Shown: positions 33,433 through 45,544, numbered from the stretch's first letter. The stretch: 64,000 nucleotides of DNA from Archivesica marissinica (GCA_014843695.1 CM026387.1:66260139-66324138); one strand, 5' to 3'. A program made the numbers and translations. Notes: generated by a model not told the origin, from the letters alone.

Positions 33433-33765
33433 ACAGACGGATCTGTAGTCCAGTGGTAACACGCTGTATAAGTTTTCTTTCGTTCTAATCCCTTTCAGTC
33501 TACTGCTGTTAAATTATATGTAACATGTTCATTTCTTGATTACATGTACACATACTGAAATAAATAATGTTTAAACTAACACGCTGTACTGGTAATCCAG
33601 GGATCGCAGGTTCTTTCAGATGGGATATTAAACCGAGTTCTCGTGTCGGTGCTTTACACCGTGCACGTAAAAGAACCAGAGGAGACTCTGGAATGGGTCT
33701 CTGTCTGTATCATTGCACCATCCTCCAAACATCTACAATGACTATTCTCTTCAGGAGTGCATAGT
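33433..33765 (+). mobile_element. SINE family C, duplicated copy continuing past the gap
   Basis: Same as 31590-31787 but continues through ggtctctgtctgtatcattg to tattctcttcaggag, then is cut before the cgtcgctcatatggg tail. Confidence 0.88.
33469..33576 (+). mobile_element. Family G LINE tail inside the SINE, duplicated copy
   Basis: Identical to 31627-31734, with target duplications at 33457-33468 and 33577-33588. Confidence 0.9.
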
Positions 33766-33789
33766 TAGCATCAAGAACATACTTAATTC

Positions 33790-33915
33790 TTGACAACATC
33801 AGGGCCAATTACTAATGTTGTTCAGAACTTGTGGCCCAACCCATTTGCTTTTGCTCTTATTATATATGTCTTTGAATTTATTATGTACATGTATATAGCA
33901 ATAAAATATGATTAA
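33790..33915 (+). mobile_element. Possible LINE 3' end
   Basis: ttgttcagaacttgtggccc, tatatatgtctttgaattta, ending caataaaatatgattaaact. Resembles 30452-30590. Confidence 0.35.
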
Positions 33916-34029
33916 ACTAAAAAAAATCAGATATAAGATGATACATTTTTGCAGACGATGATTAAATGTGAATCCTGAATGTTAACACGTACGAGCGTTA
34001 CTCAATAGCGTTGTTAAAGTATTACATTT

Positions 34030-34129
34030 CTATAGTTTATACAAATTTATTTTTTATCTCGATTGCGAAAAAGTTCTTACAGGTAATATTAATCAATCTT
34101 GAGATCTCATTCCTAATGGAATCCATCGC

Positions 34130-34188
<59 letters not shown>

Positions 34189-34190
34189 AT
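34030..34190 (-). mobile_element. SINE family A fragment with an expanded (GA)n
   Basis: Tail and ggattccat block on the minus strand. Where other copies have gagggagagagaag, this one has a (GA)n run at 34135-34184, after which similarity stops. Confidence 0.85.
34135..34184. repeat. (GA)n microsatellite grown from a SINE
   Basis: About 25 dinucleotide copies within the family A element. Confidence 0.97.
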
Positions 34191-34357
34191 GTGTTTTCCT
34201 GTGGCATTTCATAATTTGATAATGTCTCTGATACACGAATAATCGGAAGTCTGGATCCTTAAGTATGTTAAGTTGACTGTTGCAAGAAAGTTGTTGACAT
34301 GAATTGACATGTTTTGCTCATCTGAAATTAGTTTTTGAATTTCAGTTTTATCATTAC

Positions 34358-34462
34358 TGGAAGTATATGAGATGGTACTGTTGTCCCCAGATTGGACTGG
34401 CGGGTTTTCATCGGGTACTCCGGTTTCCTCCCATACGAATGACCACATATACGCTTTTATAC
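34358..34462 (+). mobile_element. SINE family B body fragment
   Basis: gaagtatatgagatggtact, gattggactggcgggttttc, cggtttcctcccatacgaat, cacatatacgctttt. Head and tail missing here; a tail occurs at 34840-34905. Confidence 0.75.
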
Positions 34463-34839
34463 TTCCTCCAACATCACATGATTATGTCTCGAAGTTCATT
34501 TATGTAATATTCAATGTTAAGGTCTACCTCCAATTAGTTGTTTCTAGAAAGACCCGCATTCCAAACATTCACAACCATTGTAAAGGAACACAAACAATTG
34601 AATAGGAATGAATATGTCTGTCTTCATTGTGGAGACACACGGTTTATTTTGAAACAAGATAAACTGATAAACAAAAGGTGTAAATGAATGCACCGTAACA
34701 ATGTTCAAAATACATAAAGTTGGACATAAAATCCACCAACCATCCAACCAAGAGAAAGACCGACATGTGCTGTAGTAGGAATGTGAAAAATGTGAAAACC
34801 TTTACAGACAAGTACTGTGAAACATTCAGGTACAATAAA
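34463..34839. other. Unclassified segment between two SINE B fragments
   Basis: About 377 bp between the body and a tail of family B. It may be an insertion splitting one SINE, but both sides keep an acgcttt block and no duplication is exact. Weak frames only. Confidence 0.4.
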
Positions 34840-34905
34840 CGCTTTCATCCGCGCCAACGGGAGTGATTGATATAACGATCGTTGTAAAATAAATAAACTT
34901 TTAAA
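34840..34905 (+). mobile_element. SINE family B tail fragment
   Basis: gctttcatccgcgccaacgg, gagtgattgatataac, gatcgttgtaaaataaataa. Confidence 0.75.
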
Positions 34906-35102
34906 CTTCATTACTATTTTTGTTAGTACCAAATTCTTTGAACATTTTCATATTGTTCTTGGGTCATTTTTGCCATCTTCCATTCTATGTTCATATTATG
35001 TTATCTTTATTATCTTATCACTGTTAGTATCGCAACTCGCTTTTCTCTGTATATAGTTGACATTTTATCATGAGAAAGTAAATCATGGTCCCTACAAAAT
35101 AC

Positions 35103-35440
<338 letters not shown>

Positions 35441-35943
35441 TTAAAAATAAACAAAGAGTAGGCGGATTGACTAACCTATAACATTGTGCCTTTAGCTTCT
35501 GAATCCCCAAAGCATAACAAAAGACATAACATAGCTAGATATTAACGAGAGAAGGTGACCTTTATTGTTCAAGAATTGACACGAAGCATGTACAAACAAT
35601 GCTAGAATAACAATAAGACAACTGAATATCGCTTTATTTTAGTATGACTGTAAACGTAATCCACATAACATATCTATATGAATGAACGATTTTTCAAGTT
35701 AACCATTGTGACGTAATACAATTATGTCATAGGTGTTTGGGGAATAGTCATAACTATTTGGGGATGACTTTGGGACTGTTGTCAGAGAGTTCCAAATGCC
35801 ATCCCAAATACCGAGGAAGATAATCTCAATAAGCTTTAAGCTTATATTTAAATCCATTTTCATTCTGTATACAATACATATGTACTGTATATTATGAATG
35901 CATAACTATGTTTAAACCAATACCGAGGGACAATTGTTTTATT
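35441..35943. other. No recognisable feature
   Basis: AT-rich, non-coding. Confidence 0.5.
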
Positions 35944-36112
35944 ACTGTGTTTTACGTTTATTTATCGTCGCTACCAGTTGCCCATATGAGCGACACCTCC
36001 TGAAGAGATTATTCATTTAAGATATTTGGAGGACAGACAGACACCCATTACAGAGTCTCCTCTTTTACGTGCACGGTGTACATCACCGACACGAGACCTC
36101 GGTCCAAAATAA
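35944..36112 (-). mobile_element. SINE family C, 5'-truncated
   Basis: Tail and body present on the minus strand (tatcgtcgctaccagttgcc, cgacacgagacctcggt); the tRNA head is absent. Confidence 0.85.
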
Positions 36113-36566
36113 CATTAATTTTATATAGTATGTCAGGTAATACACACTGTTGGCATCTCTATTGTACCTTCTTGTATACATTACGAGGTCAGTCATGTAA
36201 CCACGTTCTCTCTTACATCTAAATTATAGTGCTAAATATATATTATCTAGAACTTTCTGGGTTTGTCTAATACTACTACTCGGCAATCTGGTTACTGATG
36301 AAGCAACAATGGCCAAATCGATTCTGGAAGAAAGGGCACCGTTTCAATTAGTTAGTTCATATTTAATATCATACATTTACTTTTGGCGCGTGATATTTTG
36401 TATGACGACATAATAGTGTACCATTACGCTATATAGATATATAGTTTATTAAGCACAAACCTACAGCCCTATACATTTACATGGTACGAATAACATTTTA
36501 CAAATAATGTTCAATGTTGATATGCATAATTAAGTTTAAGTCTTAATAAAGCATTCTTCCTCTTAT
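36113..36566. other. No recognisable feature
   Basis: AT-rich. The segment 36440-36490 (gtttattaagcacaaaccta) could be the end of a minus-strand retroelement. Confidence 0.45.
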
Positions 36567-36716
36567 TCATAATTACATGTGTGTAACTATTGTTATTCAT
36601 AACTACATGTGTGTAACTATTGTTATTCATAATTACATGTGTGTAACTATTGTTATTCATAATTACATGTGTGTAACTATTGTTATTCATAATTACATGT
36701 GTGTAACTATTGTGAT
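36567..36716. repeat. 30-bp tandem repeat, five copies
   Basis: Units read tattcataattacatgtgtg then taactattgt. Confidence 0.97.
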
Positions 36717-37227
36717 AATAATCAATAAATAATTTATTTAACGGTGATTGTACCACATATGCATGTATTCGGTATGTACACAGTTTCCATTTTAAACAAT
36801 TGTACTTGTGGCCTTACCTAAAACAAATAGACATTATCTAAATATTGCATTATGAATGGGCAATATATGAAAACTATCACCCCTAGAACATGAATATTAA
36901 CCGAGGCTAAAATATACCGCTAGATGTGGGATAATTTTCATATTGCTGTCTCATGAATGCAATATTTATTTTATTATACCGAGCCCAGGTTTATGATTAC
37001 ATAATGCAATCACGATTCGAGTTGACTTGTCTCAGTAAATCTATTTATCTATTTATATACAATCTGTAAATATAGAAACGTTTATGCAAGCATGTATGAA
37101 AGCGTCTAATTATTTAAAAAGCGCTTTGTTTTTAGCAATATCCCAATGAGCGTTTTATTGATTCAGACTGGAAGCAAAAGGCAATCAATATTACCGAAAA
37201 GTAAATAGGTTAATAAAAGTAAGTAAA
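36717..37227. other. No recognisable feature
   Basis: AT-rich, non-coding. Confidence 0.5.
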
Positions 37228-37490
37228 GTGTTTGTTTATTTTAGTGTCACCCCTATTTCAAGGGCCAGCCATTTCTGACTTATGAGACACTCCCTTATAT
37301 GAACATCAGTACTTCCCGAATCCTATGCATGTATACCTGGCGTCAGGCTGGTAGGTAATCGGTAACCATTATTTAACTAGTTGGCGGCTCACCAACCGGC
37401 CATATTAGAACAAACCCCTGACGAGGTTCGAACCATCGACCTCCCGCTCCGTAGGCGGACGCCTTAACCACTAGGCCACGGATACTGATA
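37228..37490 (-). mobile_element. SINE family E, full length
   Basis: On the minus strand: head atccgtggcctagtggttaa and anticodon arm ccgc-ctacgga-gcgg (loop anticodon ACG, tRNA-Arg-like). Box B is ggttcgaacctc, followed by gtttgttctaatatggccgg. The tail has cataagtcagaaatggctgg and ends gtgacactaaaataaacaaa. The adjacent (aagt)n is typical of a LINE-primed end. Confidence 0.85.
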
Positions 37491-38230
37491 TTGCCTGTTG
37501 GCATATGAGCATTTTGCATTGACCAGTCACTGAGGTATAATAATAATAACATTATATGGATACCTAGTTGACACCCTATACAATAGTTTAACCGCATACG
37601 TCAGGTGTGACGCTGAAGAAGAAGAAACAGGTTTAGTTCAATCAAACAAAACTGTAGAAACTATTTGAATTAGATCAACATTAATTTGAATATTCATGGT
37701 CATAGCTTTGCATGATATAAAGATTGGGATTGGTAACTCCTCATTTCCTCATCATCAGGTAATAGTGCAACTATAAATAAGTCACATCCAACACTATAAT
37801 AATGCACGAGACAATCTACAAGCATAAACTTTTCCGAACAGACAGAACATCATTTACAATACTTCTCTATAATTTCATCGCATAATGAAGGGGATTCTAT
37901 TCTTTTCAATGGCAACTATTCAGTTAGAGAAAGTAGTTGAAATGAGTTTGACACTTTCTATTTCTCCTGCAATGAAATACAGTTGGAAAACAATGCCTTT
38001 CTAAATTACACTCTTAGCCCTCATATAAGCACCTCTTGACGCCATTACCAATACGACATATATTGACAATGTGGTAGCCGAACCAATGTTCATAATAAAG
38101 GCCAGAATCTCATGTAGTCTCAGTAATATCTATGGAGGTACATGCTCTTCCGCTGAATTTCTCATAGTTTTTTCCATTAAACTGTCCACAAATTCGCCCA
38201 CTGACTGTCCAGTTTCTTCCATTGAACTGT
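37491..38230. other. No recognisable feature
   Basis: AT-rich. A minus-strand frame (QSMGQSVNSSMEETGQ... at about 38145-38250) looks protein-like and may continue the neighbour at 38231. Confidence 0.35.
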
Positions 38231-38575
38231 TCACACTTTGTCCCATTGACTGACCACAGTTTCTTCAATACGCACATTAGAACACTGGTTCCCGGCTAGC
38301 TCTGCATGCCTATGTGCATTGGTACAATAGTTGCTAACACTCACCCACTCAATTTCATAAACTGTTTCCCAATAACTCTCAAACACCATGTATGTCCTCA
38401 AGGTTCTGATAAATGTCTCCCGCTTAGCTTCCCATCCATGTTTTGTTTTTGTGGAAATATTGCAATGTTTATGACGAGGGTTACAGTTCGCTAACAGTTT
38501 CATTAGAGCAAGCCTTCGCAGTAATTGCAATCCTACAATCTCTAAGTAGTTCAAACACAGAGAACACAAGTTCAC
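38231..38575 (-). CDS. Unassigned possible coding remnant
   Basis: A 114-codon minus-strand frame with ordinary composition (KTKHGWEAKRETFIRTLRTY, MVFESYWETVYEIEWVSVS). A second frame just downstream (SSMEETGQSVGEFVDSLMEK) also looks protein-like and stops naturally, which would fit a frameshifted transposon or host gene. No family recognised. Confidence 0.3.
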   Translation of the reverse strand: MNLCSLCLNYLEIVGLQLLRRLALMKLLANCNPRHKHCNISTKTKHGWEAKRETFIRTLRTYMVFESYWETVYEIEWVSVSNYCTNAHRHAELAGNQCSNVRIEETVVSQWDKV

Positions 38576-39004
38576 AAAGAAACCAATTTAAGACCGTTCC
38601 CCTATGCTTTGCTTGCAACATTGTTCATTTTGTATTAACGCCGGGTCATTCATAATTATGTTAGATATTCTTGTCAGGTTTGAGAAAACGCCGAAACAAC
38701 CATTTAGGCTGTGCCATCAATCCCAAGGCCCAATCAGCAGTGTCCCTTCCACCAGGACGTGTACACATCGTGATGTGGTTTGAAATGTAATAATTGTGCT
38801 TTGCATGTCTGTCTTGGAAATACGTTTGGTCCTATGATGTAATGTGCGATATAACCCTTAGGAATTCAGGAGATATGTCAGCAGTTTCTATTTTTAGCCT
38901 TCGCATCTTGCAGACTATAGATGGCGCTACACTCGGAAATTAGATTTGCCAAATCGACATCAACACAGGCTATGAGTGGATCAACCAATTTTGGACTTAT
39001 GAAC
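38576..39004. other. No recognisable feature
   Basis: Non-coding as far as I can see. Confidence 0.45.
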
Positions 39005-39090
39005 CAGTACGCCCCGAATCATATCATTGCAGGCCATGCGCCAAGCTGATTGCCATTCGGTAACCCTTTTTAACTAGCTGACGGCTCTCA
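39005..39090 (-). mobile_element. SINE family E fragment
   Basis: Middle part of the element in reverse: cgccccgaatcatatc, ccaagctgattgccattcgg, taactagctgacggctc. Confidence 0.6.
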
Positions 39091-39745
39091 TCAGAATTTC
39101 ACTGTCCATCTAGAAATAGGTGATGATTACATATGCAAAGTTTGGGTAATTTGATATAGACATAGAATCAGACATACATCTGAATATGATTAGTATATCA
39201 GAATCCAGATAATGTGATATATGTATGCTTAACCGGATTTCTACAGCCGGGTAGTGGAAACCTAGGCTGATGTTATATAGTCACGTAATAACGTCTTTAT
39301 TACTTTGATATGAATTTGAATATTTAATAATCGAAGTAATGCTCTCCGTTATCCATTTATCATGAATAAATAACAATTACTGAATTAGATACACGAAAAC
39401 AATTGAAATATTACAAAGAAACTACACACATCTGGTATCTCATAAATTTAACACACTGGGACGCTATATGAAGCAAACAACTATCACCGAGTGCGCATGT
39501 GTTATTTTCTAAGGAACTAGTTATGATATGAGTTTTCTGGTCTGATACCGTATCAAACCAGCAAGCGTATCAGACTGGATAACACTTGGTGATATACAAT
39601 AATTAGTGTGGTAGACAAATAACGGCATAAAATAGGCAAAGCTTCATATCGTAGTAATACTTCGTTGTTTTAATCAATCGTCGTTTGTCTTATCGCTAAC
39701 CGTATGTACCATTTCATATAGAAACATGCATAGTATAAAGATTAA
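39091..39745. other. No recognisable feature
   Basis: A small inverted repeat (tctgatac / gtatcaga, 39541-39574) is present; no gene. Confidence 0.45.
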
Positions 39746-39841
39746 TTTACAAATTATAAGGCTTATTCTCTCAACTAATCAGAATCTGTCCAGGTTGTAT
39801 TGCACGTGTGTACATATAAGAAAATATGCGATGGCTGTATG
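39746..39841 (+). repeat. Dispersed repeat, copy 2 of 2 (partner 23203-23297)
   Basis: Same order of blocks as the partner, same strand. Confidence 0.6.
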
Positions 39842-40379
39842 AAACTGACTACAAGCAACGTTATGTGCTAACATTCGTTATGGACGGATGAAAGACTTAT
39901 TTGGAATATTTATTCGCGGCACGGTTATCTGCTATCACACAGAGTGATATGTACGGTCCAATACCAGTAACTAGTATATCTACGTAGCTAAGATAAAGCC
40001 AAGACGCAGACAGTTTCAGTCGCATTGTAATGAATTTGGAGATTACTCTCACTGGACACCAGTGTGGTATTACGTAGGAATCGACTGAACATAATGCCTT
40101 ACCACATACACCATACTGACTATGAAGTACATCTAAAATCTTAATCCACTGTGTCAAATGCTGCACTCAGATCGATTGTAATCAGCAATGAAACTACCTG
40201 TTTCTCTTTAAAAGATATTATCTTGATAATTGTGGCTTCATTAATTGGCATCAAATCAAATGTGGTATCTACACAATAGACTTGTCTTGCATCCAATTAT
40301 TCGCTCTAGTGTTTGATATGTGTAAATTATGACATGCTATGTAATTTGAATGTAGGATATTAAATTAGTGGTAATTGGT
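39842..40379. other. No recognisable feature
   Basis: A minus-strand 89-codon frame (39897-40166) has no domain I recognise. On the minus strand, ctgagtgcagcatttgacac (about 40152-40171) translates like LSAAFDT, a short echo of LINE motif A; too short to call. Confidence 0.4.
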
Positions 40380-40560
40380 TGTCCGCATCCGTGGTCGAGT
40401 GGTTAAGGTCGCTGACTTGTATACCACTGTAACCTATCATCACTGATGGTCACGGGTTCGAGGCCCGCTCAGGTTCGTCTCAGCTATATGAAAAATGTGC
40501 CAGTTTCTTACTGAGGTTGGTAAACCCAAGTACTGGTTAACCGCTGGAGCCTGCCAAAAA
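40380..40560 (+). mobile_element. SINE family D, 3'-truncated
   Basis: Head tccgtggtcgagtggttaag, long variable arm (cctatcatcactgatgg), box B gggttcgaggccc: a Ser/Leu-type (class II) tRNA-like head. The body gtttcttactgaggttggta and ctggttaaccgctggagcct matches the copy at 49440-49994. Confidence 0.85.
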
Positions 40561-40751
40561 AGGTCATTTTTATTGAATGTATATGACGAGTCTTCTAAAA
40601 ATTATAAAAACGAACCACTGGTGATAATCACTGTCGTAAAGGAGGAAGGCCGTGGACGAGTGAGCTTGGCTTTGACACAGACCACCTAATATATATATAT
40701 ATATTAGGCTGCTGACAGTGATATGAACGATGTGATGGAATTGCCGTTTAA

Positions 40752-40905
40752 GTTTAAACTTTATTTATTTTACAACGATAGCGAAGCAAGTTTTAACAAC
40801 CGAAAACGTAAATGCGGTCATTCGTGTGGGAGTAAACCGGCGTACTTGGAGAAAACCCACCTTTCCGATCTGGCGACAACCGTACCATCTCACATAATTG
40901 CCGTT
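40752..40905 (-). mobile_element. SINE family B, head lost and body deleted
   Basis: Tail acaacgatagcgaagcaagt, a deletion of the gtgattaatat region, then ggtcattcgtgtgggagtaa and gatctggcgacaaccgtacc on the minus strand. Confidence 0.8.
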
Positions 40906-41009
40906 GATGACGAAGGAAAACAATGCAATTCGACTAGATACATACTTATACTCGTTTGAATGTGATACATATGGTATTTTTGAATAGTTTGTTATATGAT
41001 GTAGCATGG

Positions 41010-41222
41010 CATGTCTTGCCTACGGAGCGGGAGGTCGAAGGTTCGAACCTCGTCAGGGGTTTGTTCTGATATGGCCGGTTGATGGACATATTGCATACCA
41101 CCCTTGTGTCTGACACACAAGCAGAGGATTCGGGAAGTACATATGTTCATAAAAAGAGGTGTCTCATAAGTCAGAAATGGCTGGCCCTTTAAATAGGGGT
41201 GACACTATAATAAACAAACATT
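41010..41222 (+). mobile_element. SINE family E, 5'-truncated in the head
   Basis: Starts within the anticodon arm (cctacggagcgggaggtcga), then ggttcgaacctcgtcagggg, and ends gtgacactataataaacaaa. Confidence 0.85.
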
Positions 41223-41455
41223 TATAAAATCATAATTTCCCAATTGTTGTCAAGTTCTAATTGTGCTATTAATATATACAATCATAGCAACGATGTTTAT
41301 CTGTTCTAACCACTACCCTTTGGACATTCCAACGTTTTAAAGAATCGGTACTGTTCTGTAGATTATATATATATTAATGGGGGAGATTGTCAGTATACAT
41401 ACAATTTGTTTTTAGTTTTTTTGTTTTAGTCCCACCAACAAATTAGGCCATATGG
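41223..41455. other. No recognisable feature
   Basis: AT-rich. Confidence 0.5.
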
Positions 41456-41620
41456 CGACATTCCATATCGTATTGGTGGAGTAAGACGCAGAACACCCCA
41501 TTCGAACAGTTTGCACCCGGGTAGAACAACCGACATTCCATATAGTATTGGTGGAGTAGGACGCAGAATACCCCATTCGAACAGTTTGCACCCGGGTAGA
41601 ACCACCGATATTCCGCAAAC
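41456..41620. repeat. 75-bp tandem repeat, just over two copies
   Basis: gacattccatat(c/a)gtattgg starts at 41457 and 41532; a partial third copy begins near 41607 (gatattccgcaaacc). Confidence 0.93.
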
Positions 41621-42430
41621 CAATTGGCGAACTCCTTACATGAACGAATTGGAACCTACAGAGGTGAGAGGCAATTGATTTGCAGAGTCATCGACTGAAC
41701 ATCTTAGCCACGGAGGCACCCATACAGTGTACACTTCTAGTATTGCCTACGCTACACATTACATCTTGTAAGTGTTAAGTCACACCTTCTAATACTGAAA
41801 AAACTATATGATATCTGATGGTACAGCACTTATCTAAATCACACAAAAGCTCATTTCATTAAACCAATATCATAACTCTATATTTTCCCTGGCATAATTT
41901 AGACTCTTCTAGTATTATGATTTAAAGATTATATTCGCATGAAACGTTCAGCATATTGTTGACATATAGCGTTTTTATAATATTAATCAAACCCACTAGA
42001 GATATCTTTAATGGAAATGCAGCAATTAAACGTTATCCAGGTGTATGATAATCGCAGTTGTATTGATTGCGGGCACCTGTACAGCAGCCATAATTGATTT
42101 AATGAGACGAGTCGTAATATGGTGTGGACCATAGAAGGGAATTTTGCCTAGATGTATTCTTTATTTCAGTCTCATCGTTGTACAATACATAAAATATACA
42201 CAACAAATTATCGTGGCAAAGTACAACACCATTCATTATAAAAGAATTATAAGAGACTAATGTAATCACAGATAATCAAACTATCACAGTCTATCGACAT
42301 ATTATTATATTTACATATTAAAATGTCCGTGCAGTGTGCAGTCACTCTCGAACACATTTTACGTTTACTTCAGGGAACACAGATTCTTGCTAATATATAA
42401 GGGTTTACTGGAGATCGTGTTATGCCATTG
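41621..42430. other. No recognisable gene
   Basis: AT-rich. About 42158-42215 (tctttatttcagtctcatcg) could be the 3' end of a minus-strand LINE; weak. Confidence 0.4.
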
Positions 42431-42432
42431 CT

Positions 42433-42812
42433 ATGGATGAAGTGCGACCATATGCTACCGTAGGTGACAACTCTTATCTAGCTTCGTCACAACTACACAG
42501 GCTCAACATACACACAAAACGAAATGGAAAGCAAATACGAGATCTGCGATATAAATATATTGTTCCTGACGTGTTGTATGCAGGATATCGCGCAACACTG
42601 CAACGTATCAGATCTTCAAATAGGGAAAACGCACCCTGTATGGAATACCGTATAATAAAATGTAACAGGCCTTACAAAGGGTATTACAAAGGCCAGCCTT
42701 CTAACTGGGATCTATATTCTCCAAACTAATAAAGTAAATTTTAATGGCAGCAAAGGAGATGCTACATGTCCACTCTGCAGAATTGAGGCAGATGCCTTGA
42801 GACACATAGAAG
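42433..42812 (+). pseudogene. LINE ORF2 C-terminal remnant that seeds a satellite
   Basis: A 98-codon frame from 42433 is open but of uncertain origin. Shifting by one base near 42690 gives ASLLTGIYILQTNK, VNFNGSKGDATCPLCRIEAD, ALRHIE, a clear match to the YxLQ...N...CPLC...H pattern at the C-terminus of many LINE proteins. It stops at 42811. The DNA of the CPLC block (gatgctacatgtccactctg) is the same as the unit of the satellite that follows. Confidence 0.6.
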
Positions 42813-42813
42813 T

Positions 42814-44240
42814 GAAGTAGATGTTACATGTCCACTCTGCAAGTAGATGCTACATGTCCACTCTGCAAGTATATGCTACATGTCCACTCTGCAAGTAGAT
42901 GTTACATGTACACTCTGCAAGTAGATGTTACATGTACACTCTGCAAGTAGATGTTACATGTACACTCTGCAAGTAGATGCTACATGTACACTCTGCAAGT
43001 AGATGTTACATGTACACTCTGCAAGTAGATGTTACATGTACACTCTGCAAGTAGATGCTACATGTACACTTGCAAGTAGATGTTACATGTACACTCTGCA
43101 AGTAGATGCTACATGTACACTCTGCAAGTAGATGCTACATGTACACTCTGCAAGTAGATGTTACATGTCCACTCTGCAAGTAGATGCTACATGTACACTC
43201 TGCAAGTAGATGCTACATGTACACTCTGCAAGTATATGTTACATGTATACTCTGCAAGTATATGCTACATGTACACTCTGCAAGTAGATGTTACATGTCC
43301 ACTCTGCAAGTAGATGCTACATGTACACTCTGCAAGTAGATGTTACATGTCCACTCTGCAAGTAGATGCTACATGTACATTCTGCAAGTAGATGCTACAT
43401 GTACACTCTGCAAGTAGATGCTACATGTACACTCTGCAAGTAGATGCTACATGTACACTCTGCAAGTAGATGTTACATGTACACTCTGCAAGTAGATGCT
43501 ACATGTCCACTCTGCAAGTAGATGTTACATGTACACTCTGCAAGTAGATGTTACATGTACACTCTGCAAGTAGATGTTACATGTACACTCTGCAAGTAGA
43601 TGCTACATGTACACTCTGCAAGTAGATGTTACATGTACACTCTGCAAGTAGATGTTACATGTACACTCTGCAAGTAGATGCTACATGTACACTCTGCAAG
43701 TAGATGTTACATGTACACTCTGCAAGTAGATGTTATATGTACACTCTGCAAGTATATGCTACATGTACACTCTGCAATTAGATGTTACATGTCCACTCTG
43801 CAAGTAGATGCTACATGTACACTCTGCAAGTAGATGGTACATGTCCACTCTGCAAGTAGATGCTACATGTACACTCTGCAAGTAGATGCTACATGTACAA
43901 TCTGTAAGTAGATGCTACATGTACACTCTGCAAGTAGATGTTACATGTACACTCTGTAAGTAGATGCTACATGTCCACTCTGCAAGTAGATGCTACATGT
44001 ACACTCTGCAAGTAGATGCTACATGTCCACTCTGCAAGTAAATGCTACATGTCCAGTCTGCAAGGAGATGCTACATGTCCACTCTGCAAGTAGATGCTAC
44101 ATGTCCACTCTGCAAGTAGATGCTACATGTCCACTCTGCAAGTAGATGCTACATGTATACTCTGCAAGTAGATGCTACATGTCCACTCTGCAAGTAGATG
44201 CTACATGTCCACTCTGCAAGTAGATGCTACATGTACACTG
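42814..44240. repeat. 26-bp satellite, about 55 copies
   Basis: Units read gatgctacatgtccactctg + caagta, with variants gttacatg and gtacac. The unit equals the zinc-knuckle codons of the LINE remnant at 42757-42790. A 24-bp unit at 43061-43085 lost the ct. Confidence 0.98.
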
Positions 44241-44989
44241 TGCATAATTGAGCCACATGGTCAGACTTGGAACACATGGTCATAATATGTCGGCCTCTCG
44301 GTCTCCCCAGAACGAGACACACCAAATGCATTTGCCACACTATATAATTGACCAACTGGGTGTCGCTATATGGAAATATAGGTCCGTATTGACGTCTCTC
44401 ATTATAAACTGTACAAGCCTGGTTAAACTGAAATTGACTCTGACACTAACTGAACTTCAGAGTTCAATGCAGCGGGAAAAAACAATCCCTATGCTTACAA
44501 TTAAACTATAAAATTAAATACTGACTGCCATCAAAATCGACATTCTGATCTATAAATGTCGCAGTTTTAGTAGGCCTAAAGTGCAACGTAAAATATTTAT
44601 ACCTAACCATTTATTTATTCAAGTATCATCCACGTACATCATATTTACAGCAACATAGATAAACATAAGATTATATATGTCATAGTCGTTCCCTGTATAA
44701 CATACAATAAGAGACCATAGCCATATATATACAATGAGAACACTATGCTACCGTTACAAATCTTCAGCTAACTCAGTATTCGAGTATTAAGAAGCGCTAT
44801 ATTTAAAATACTGAATTTAAAAAAGCACTATTGTGCATTGTTTAATAAATTGTCTTAAGAAACCAGTTATCACATTTGATCAGAACAAAAATGAAATGAT
44901 TTGCAGCATTAGCATCGAATACACATAAAGCATTTACCTGGATAAAATAAAATGCATTGTTTGCATGCTAAGATATATATGGTGATGTT
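44241..44989. other. No recognisable gene
   Basis: AT-rich; an 87-codon frame at 44248-44511 starts at the satellite edge and has no recognised domain. Confidence 0.45.
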
Positions 44990-45154
44990 CTACTGGAGCC
45001 GTTACGATTGTGTGCAAGGCATTTAAATTCCACGTTGCCTCTTCTCTCTCCCTCGTGGCGATGGATTCCATCAGGAAAGAGGTATCGAGAGTGATTTATA
45101 TAAGTTGAAATAACTTGTTTCGCAATCGAGCTAAAATAAATTTGTATAAACTAA
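44990..45154 (+). mobile_element. SINE family A, 5'-truncated
   Basis: Begins in the body (actggagccgttacgattgt) and runs to the complete tail aataaatttgtataaactaa. Confidence 0.9.
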
Positions 45155-45544
45155 AATAGATTAACATTCAATTTGTAATACCAACTACTGCAACTACTAT
45201 CGGATACAACCATAATGTTGTCATAACGTGTAGCCCAACCAGTTGCTTTCTTACAGATTAAATCGTATACAGCAATAATAATTAATCTGTATTTAATTTC
45301 TAATTGTTTTCTACGCATTTCATTGTGTGTATGAAAAAATGCATTATTTTTAAAAAACCGGGCATCAGCTACACTTGTGGGATAGACATGGTAGAAGAGG
45401 AAGTTACTGATGTTTTGTAGCATTTATACTTCCTTCCTATTCACACACACATGTGTAGTGTCACCCGAACACACGTAGCTGTACTGGTACCAATGGTAAC
45501 AATAGCAATGCCATTTAAATAGCTGAATAGAAATATTGTCTATC
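45155..45544. other. No recognisable feature
   Basis: A 90-codon minus-strand frame (45151-45423) has no recognised domain. Confidence 0.45.

Noticed and set aside
40152..40171. LINE motif A fragment
   Set aside because: Seven residues only; no neighbouring RT motif on that strand.
42814..44240. CRISPR array
   Set aside because: Units are contiguous with no unique spacers, there are no cas genes, and the context is eukaryotic. The same reasoning excludes the 40-, 44- and 54-bp arrays.
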